From NCBI RefSeq assembly GCF_014843845.1, contig NZ_JHQS01000024.1, forward strand, positions 1 through 64,000: a stretch of 64,000 nucleotides of DNA, read 5' to 3'. The translations under genes were made by a program, and so were the position numbers. Of this stretch, positions 60,119-64,000 are shown piece after piece; the stretch's first letter is position 1; each line of letters opens with the position of its first letter. Origin of the DNA: Mesorhizobium amorphae. Lineage in GTDB: Bacteria > Pseudomonadota > Alphaproteobacteria > Rhizobiales > Rhizobiaceae. A model generated the notes under the pieces. The model searched no databases and was not told the origin of the DNA. It saw nothing but the letters and a program-made list of their open reading frames with translations.

Positions 60119-61533
60119 GGCGTCGTCTCCTCGACAGGTTTTCCAGAAAGGGCCGGGTCGGCGGCTGTCCTCGCCACGAAGCGGCCGAAGCCCGGCTGCG
60201 CCCGAAGCACACCGTCGGCGACAACCGGCACGCCGCGCACCAGCACGGTGGTCGGTTTGCCGGTCACGCTTTTGCCCTCGTAGGGCGTGAAGTCGACGCG
60301 CGAATGCAGGGCTTTGTGGCCGAGCGTCCAGCGCGCCGCTGGATCCCACAGCGCCAGGTCCGCGTCGAGCCCGACCGCGATTCTGCCCTTGGCGTGCGCG
60401 AGGCCGTAGATCGACGCCGCATTGCGCGAGGTGAGGTCGAGATAGCGGCCGAGCTTCAGGCGGCCGGTCAAAAGCCCTTCCGAAAACAGCAGCGGCAGGC
60501 GGGTCTCGATGCCGGGAATACCGCTCAGCGTGGTGGTGAAGCCGGGCGTTTCGGCCCTGCCGATCTTGTCGGCGAAGAAATAGGGCGAGTGGTCGGAGGA
60601 CCAGAGGTCGATGCCGCCATCGATCAAGTCCCGCCACAGATGCTCCTGGCTGCGCGGCGAGCGCGGCGGTGGGGAGAAGACGAAACGCGCCGCGTCGATG
60701 GCCGGGCGGTCGAGATCGACTGAGCCGACAAACAGATATTGCGGACAGGTTTCGGCGACCACATCGACGCCGCGCGTCCGCGCCCGTGCGATCTCCTCGG
60801 CCGACTGCCAGGAGGAGACATGGACGACGGTCATGCGCGCGCCGGTCATTTCCGCGAAGGCCAGTGCGCGATGCGTCGCTTCGCGCTCCATGGTCTCGCT
60901 GTGGGCGACGACATGGTAGCGGATATCGGTGCGGCCGAGATCGATCAGGCGCTGGCGCGTACGCCGGATGGCGGCATCGTTCTCGGCGTGGACCATGACG
61001 ATCCAGCCGAGGCCGCGCGCGGCGTCGAGGACCCTGAAGAAGAGGTCGTCGTCGACGGCAAAACCCTGATAGGTCATGAACAGCTTGACCGAGGCGATGC
61101 CGCGACCGGCGAGCTGCGCAAGCTGTTCCTCGACATCGGCGCCGGTCCCCATGGTCACCACGGCGTGCAGTCCGTAGTCGATCACAGCCCGACCCGCTGC
61201 GCGATCGAGAGCCCGGCCCACTGCCCCAATCGTGGTCATGTCCGGACCCGGCATGCCGAACGGGACAATGCAGGTCGTGCCGCCGAACGCCGCCGAGATG
61301 GTGCCGGACTCGAAGTCGTCGGCGTTGCCCGCGCCGCCCCAGACCGGCTGGTCGAGATGGCAATGGGCATCGATGCCGCCGGGCATGACCCAGCGCCCCC
61401 CGGCGTCGAGCAACGACTTGCCGGACAGGCCATTGCCGATAGCGGCGATGCGGCCCTCGTCGATGCCGATGTCGCATTCGGCAAAATCGTCGTCGAGGGC
61501 AACGCGTCCGCCTTTGATCACCAGCTCATGCAT
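60103..61533 (-). CDS. D-hydantoinase/dihydropyrimidinase
   Basis: A 476-residue cyclic amidohydrolase. PGGIDAHCHLDQP supplies His57 and His59, Lys150 in SVKLFMTYQ is the carboxylated bridging lysine, VHAENDAAI and HVSSWQSAEEI carry further His ligands, and SSDHSPY the catalytic Asp. Residue positions agree with classical D-hydantoinases. It opens hydantoins or dihydropyrimidines to N-carbamoyl amino acids for the enzyme encoded next. ATG 61533 is the family start; the longer frame is not conserved-looking. Confidence 0.93.
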   Translation of the reverse strand: MHELVIKGGRVALDDDFAECDIGIDEGRIAAIGNGLSGKSLLDAGGRWVMPGGIDAHCHLDQPVWGGAGNADDFESGTISAAFGGTTCIVPFGMPGPDMTTIGAVGRALDRAAGRAVIDYGLHAVVTMGTGADVEEQLAQLAGRGIASVKLFMTYQGFAVDDDLFFRVLDAARGLGWIVMVHAENDAAIRRTRQRLIDLGRTDIRYHVVAHSETMEREATHRALAFAEMTGARMTVVHVSSWQSAEEIARARTRGVDVVAETCPQYLFVGSVDLDRPAIDAARFVFSPPPRSPRSQEHLWRDLIDGGIDLWSSDHSPYFFADKIGRAETPGFTTTLSGIPGIETRLPLLFSEGLLTGRLKLGRYLDLTSRNAASIYGLAHAKGRIAVGLDADLALWDPAARWTLGHKALHSRVDFTPYEGKSVTGKPTTVLVRGVPVVADGVLRAQPGFGRFVARTAADPALSGKPVEETTPWLDA

Positions 61534-61565
61534 TGGTTTTGCCGCCCCCTTCGCGGACAGGCCCC

Positions 61566-61916
61566 TCAGCCGACGGCGGCCGTGACCATGATCTCGACAC
61601 GATACTGGTCGCCGGCGAGGCGCGCCTCCACGGTCGCGCGCACCGGCATGGCGCTCCTGTCGATCCAGGCGTCCCATGCCGCATTCATCATCTCGAAATC
61701 GGCAATGTCGCGCAGCCATATCTGGGCGCTGAGAAGCTTCGACTTGTCGCTGCCGGCCTTGGCCAGAAGGGCATCGATCTTGGCGAGGATTTGCCTGGTC
61801 TGCGCGGTGGTGTCGCCGGACAGGTCGTCCGCCGTCAGGCCGGCGACATAGACGGTGCCGTTGTAGCGCAGCACCCGGCAGAAGCGTTGGCCGTTTTCAA
61901 GACGTTCGATGGTCAT
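61566..61916 (-). CDS. RidA/YjgF-family protein
   Basis: A 116-residue RidA-fold trimer protein: FCRVLRYNGTVYVAGLTADDLSGDTTAQTRQILAKIDALLAKAGSDKSKLLSAQIWLRDIADFEMMNAAWDAWI, then MPVRATVEARLAGDQYRVEIMVTAAV. Canonical RidA carries an Arg in this last segment (RATVEARL) and hydrolyses reactive enamines and imines. First gene of the hydantoin operon, with GGGAGG before the ATG. The gene-free region 61917-62055 upstream holds its promoter; TTGACT at 61952 is on the opposite strand and no palindrome was found. Confidence 0.92.
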   Translation of the reverse strand: MTIERLENGQRFCRVLRYNGTVYVAGLTADDLSGDTTAQTRQILAKIDALLAKAGSDKSKLLSAQIWLRDIADFEMMNAAWDAWIDRSAMPVRATVEARLAGDQYRVEIMVTAAVG

Positions 61917-62055
61917 GCGGTTCCTCCCTTGGCGGCTTCGATCTCAGCAGATTGACTATGGTACGGAGCGGACAAAACGACTGTAAAGCCTGGGAAGCGG
62001 GATGATGCGGCTTTCGGCGACAAGGATGGCCAAAAAAATTATGGTCATAGCCGTG

Positions 62056-62277
62056 TCAATCTTCGTTTGTGGCGTGCTTGGCGGGGTATAGCTTCTGCAA
62101 CCAGCCGCGGATCAGCGGCACCGCCAAGGGGGAACCGCCGTAATGCATGACAATGCCGCGCCGATTGTCTGGGCCGCGCCGATTGTCTGGCCTGCGCCGA
62201 TTGTCGTGCCCGGGCCGATTGTCGGGCCCGTCTCCCGTCGCCGGCGCGCATCGTAGCCGGCCGACAGCGGCATTCAT
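62056..62277 (-). CDS. Possible small protein with hexapeptide repeats, doubtful
   Basis: A 73-residue frame. The middle is four tandem hexapeptides of the type DNRRGP (encoded by the 18-bp repeat). The C-terminus YGGSPLAVPLIRGWLQKLYPAKHATNED looks protein-like. Its ATG overlaps the plus-strand ATG of the MFS gene within CATG, and no good ribosome site precedes it. It may be a real short gene or merely a frame in the divergent promoter region. Confidence 0.3.
   Translation of the reverse strand: MNAAVGRLRCAPATGDGPDNRPGHDNRRRPDNRRGPDNRRGIVMHYGGSPLAVPLIRGWLQKLYPAKHATNED
62158..62229. repeat. 18-bp tandem repeat, four units
   Basis: The core CCGATTGTC starts at 62161, 62179, 62197 and 62215, an exact 18-base period; the first two units are nearly identical (GCGCCGATTGTCTGG) and the later two diverge. 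Being a multiple of three, it gives hexapeptide repeats in every frame (RRLSGP on plus, DNRRGP on minus). It lies in the divergent promoter region between RidA and the MFS gene. Confidence 0.85.
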
Positions 62278-63523
62278 GGGATCGGTCGCTCAATCCGCGA
62301 TGCACTTGTGGCGGAACGCCGAGCGCTCCCGCGCCATGCTGCCGATCATGGCCAGCGTCTGTCTTGCCTGCATCGGCAGCGCCATGCTGACGACCGCGGT
62401 ATCGTTCTACCTCGGCAAGCCCGGCATCGCCCCCGACATCGTGCAGATCGTGCTCACCGCCTATCCGGTCGGTTTTCTGATCGGATGCCTGATCACGCGC
62501 CCGCTGGTGGCCCGCTACGGCCATGAGCGGACATTCCTGCTGATCCTGACGACCGCGCTGCTGTCGGCCGCGGGCTTCGTCTTCACCGACTTCGTGCCGA
62601 GCTGGTTCTGCTTCCGGCTGCTCGGCGGCATGTCGATGGCCTCGATGTTCGTGATCTGCGAGAGCTGGATCAACCTCTATGCCGAGCAGCACAATCGCGG
62701 CGCGATGTTCTCGATCTACATGCTGACGACGGCGATCGCGGTGCTGCTCGGCCAGGTCCTGGTCGCGCTCGTCGGTCCGCAGTCGCCGCATCTGTTTTCG
62801 GTCGCGGCGGCAACGGTGCTGTTGGCGTTCGTGCCCAAATTCGCCGGGCTGCGCTGGCCGGCGCTGCCTTCGGTGCCGGCTGAACAGGCGCAAGCGACCG
62901 GAGCCGACAGAAGGCTCGGGCCGCTGGCGCTGTTCAGGCTGGCGCCGGTGACGGTCGTCGCCATTTTCCAGGGCGGCATCACCAACATGAACGTCTTCGT
63001 GCTGACGCCGATCTATGGGACGCAGATCGGATTGTCGGCGTCGGCGACGGTCTGGCTGGTCACCACGATAAGCATTGCCGGCATGGTCGCGCAGACCCCG
63101 GTCGGCTGGCTGTCGGACCGCCTTGACCGACGCCTGATACTTCTGGTGCAGGGGCTGGTATCGGTGACGGCCTGCGCCATGATCGCCTGGGTCGGCACCC
63201 TTTCGGTGCCGCTGCTGTTCGTGCTGTTCTTCGTCTATGGCGCCACGGCGCTGACGATCTATCCGGTGGCCATGGCGTTCGGTGCCTCGCAGCTTCATAG
63301 CCGGCACATGGTCGCCGCGTCCGGCACGCTGCTTCTGCTCTATTCGATCGGCAATGTCGCGACGCCGGGCGTCGCCGCGGGATTGATGGCGCATCTCGGA
63401 CCGCCGGCGATGTTCCTGCTGCTCGGCGGCGGCGCGGTGCTGGTCACGCTTGCGGCCTGCTACAATCTTCTGCGCCGGCCGGTCGCGACGCCGATCGCGC
63501 AAGCTGTCGAGGACCAGGTCTGA
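62276..63523 (+). CDS. MFS transporter
   Basis: A ~415-residue major facilitator protein with about twelve membrane helices in two halves separated by a central loop (PSVPAEQAQATGADRRLG). The loop-2 motif appears as ARYGHERTFL and its repeat in the second half as GWLSDRLDRRLIL. It resembles YcaD-type transporters of unknown substrate. ATG 62276 is chosen because earlier codons from 62147 are the tandem repeat and unlike a transporter; ATG 62300 is an alternative. Divergent from the hydantoin operon, so uptake of its substrate or export of a product is plausible. Confidence 0.88.
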   Translation: MGSVAQSAMHLWRNAERSRAMLPIMASVCLACIGSAMLTTAVSFYLGKPGIAPDIVQIVLTAYPVGFLIGCLITRPLVARYGHERTFLLILTTALLSAAGFVFTDFVPSWFCFRLLGGMSMASMFVICESWINLYAEQHNRGAMFSIYMLTTAIAVLLGQVLVALVGPQSPHLFSVAAATVLLAFVPKFAGLRWPALPSVPAEQAQATGADRRLGPLALFRLAPVTVVAIFQGGITNMNVFVLTPIYGTQIGLSASATVWLVTTISIAGMVAQTPVGWLSDRLDRRLILLVQGLVSVTACAMIAWVGTLSVPLLFVLFFVYGATALTIYPVAMAFGASQLHSRHMVAASGTLLLLYSIGNVATPGVAAGLMAHLGPPAMFLLLGGGAVLVTLAACYNLLRRPVATPIAQAVEDQV

Positions 63524-64000
63524 TGACGAACAATCCCGCGACGAACCGCCTGAAAGACAAGGTCGTCCTGATCGCCGGCGCGGCGAGCGGTATTGGCGCG
63601 GCCATCGCCCAACGCTGCGTTGCCGAAGGCGCAAGCGTGGTCTGTGCCGACTATGATGCCGTGGCAGCACAGGCGCTTGCCGACAGGCTTGGCGCTGCGG
63701 CGGTCGCCTGCCGCTGCGATGTGACCGACGCCCTCTCCGCCAGCAGCGCCGTCGACATCGCCAAGGAGCGCTTCGGCCGGCTGGACGGGCTGGTGCACAA
63801 TGCGGCCGCGCCGTCGACGACCGCCACCGTCGTCGATCTCGATGAGAGCGCCTGGCGACGCGAGCTCGACGTCAGCCTGACCGGCGCGTTCCTGATGAGC
63901 AAATTCGCGGTGCCGTTGATCGCCGCAGGCGGCGGCGGCTCGGTGGTGTTCATCGGCTCGCAGTTCGGACGCGTCGCCACCACCAGGGCCGTCGCCTACT
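63523..64000 (+). CDS. Short-chain dehydrogenase/reductase, cut by the window end
   Basis: The first 159 codons of a classical SDR: LKDKVVLIAGAASGIGAAIAQRCVAEGASVVCADYD is the cofactor site. CDVTD, DGLVHNAA and GSVVFIGSQFGRVATTRAVAY follow in order; the window stops at what is probably the catalytic Tyr of YxxxK, with Ser in the IGSQF segment. The acidic residue in CADYD favours NAD. Its ATG overlaps the MFS stop (TGATG), so the two are translationally coupled. Confidence 0.9.
   Translation, partial: MTNNPATNRLKDKVVLIAGAASGIGAAIAQRCVAEGASVVCADYDAVAAQALADRLGAAAVACRCDVTDALSASSAVDIAKERFGRLDGLVHNAAAPSTTATVVDLDESAWRRELDVSLTGAFLMSKFAVPLIAAGGGGSVVFIGSQFGRVATTRAVAY

Noticed and set aside
62158..62229. 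CRISPR-like array
   Set aside because: Units are contiguous 18-bp tandem repeats without spacers and no cas genes are present.

Overview
The window reads as chromosome of a high-GC alphaproteobacterium of the Rhizobiales, most likely Mesorhizobium or a close relative. The inference rests on codon use, the dense set of ABC sugar importers, GntR/LysR regulators and amino-acid catabolic enzymes, a rhizobial SRAP-type gene start, and two copies of an intergenic hairpin repeat that I associate with this group. No rRNA, tRNA, CRISPR array, insertion sequence or phage gene was seen.

Left part (1-10.2 kb): a truncated ABC ATPase remnant, a ribose-type ABC importer operon (binding protein, permease, ATPase) with a Gfo/Idh/MocA dehydrogenase downstream, a divergent pair of related DJ-1/PfpI proteins (one membrane-anchored, one fused to an AraC domain), two small secreted proteins, and a LysR regulator facing a DsbA-like plus NAD(P)H-binding pair across a perfect palindrome.

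10.4-21.6 kb: the most unusual region. A LuxR-type regulator with a degenerate receiver precedes two tandem giant secreted-protein paralogues, then a type I secretion ABC ATPase and an HlyD-type adaptor. The paralogues share head, tail, leader with a 24-bp palindrome, and a 3' hairpin. Only the first carries a middle module of DUF5801-like repeats, and it is frameshifted at the edge of a 213-bp internal duplication. The locus looks like a self-contained, recently rearranged surface or secreted protein system.

21.8-24.4 kb: an HWE-type PAS histidine kinase and three small genes. 24.4-42.8 kb: carbon catabolism. It holds an aldehyde dehydrogenase, a GMC oxidoreductase, a second ribose-type ABC importer with two permeases, a glyoxalase, a GlcD-like FAD oxidase, two FadR-type GntR regulators, a beta-hydroxyacid dehydrogenase, an aldo/keto reductase, an aminotransferase and a PuuE-type deacetylase. 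Three near-identical TTGTNNNACAA-type sites lie upstream of the importer, the FAD oxidase and the aldo/keto reductase, suggesting one GntR regulon.

42.8-64 kb: N-methyl and N-carbamoyl amino-acid catabolism. A LysR regulator, an orphan family 5 binding protein and a dimethylglycine/sarcosine dehydrogenase-like enzyme lie on the minus strand. A plus-strand run follows: MmgE/PrpD, DapA-like, D-2-hydroxyacid dehydrogenase, non-pyrrolysine MttB and D-aminoacylase-like genes. A tightly overlapping seven-gene minus-strand operon then encodes RidA, D-hydantoinase, N-carbamoyl-D-amino-acid hydrolase, an F420 hydrogenase beta-like iron-sulfur flavoprotein, a DadA-like oxidase, an L-carbamoylase-type M20 hydrolase and an isochorismatase-fold amidase. 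An MFS transporter and an SDR cut by the window end are transcribed divergently. Together they suggest uptake and stepwise opening of hydantoin-like or carbamoylated amino acids, with oxidation of the released amines.
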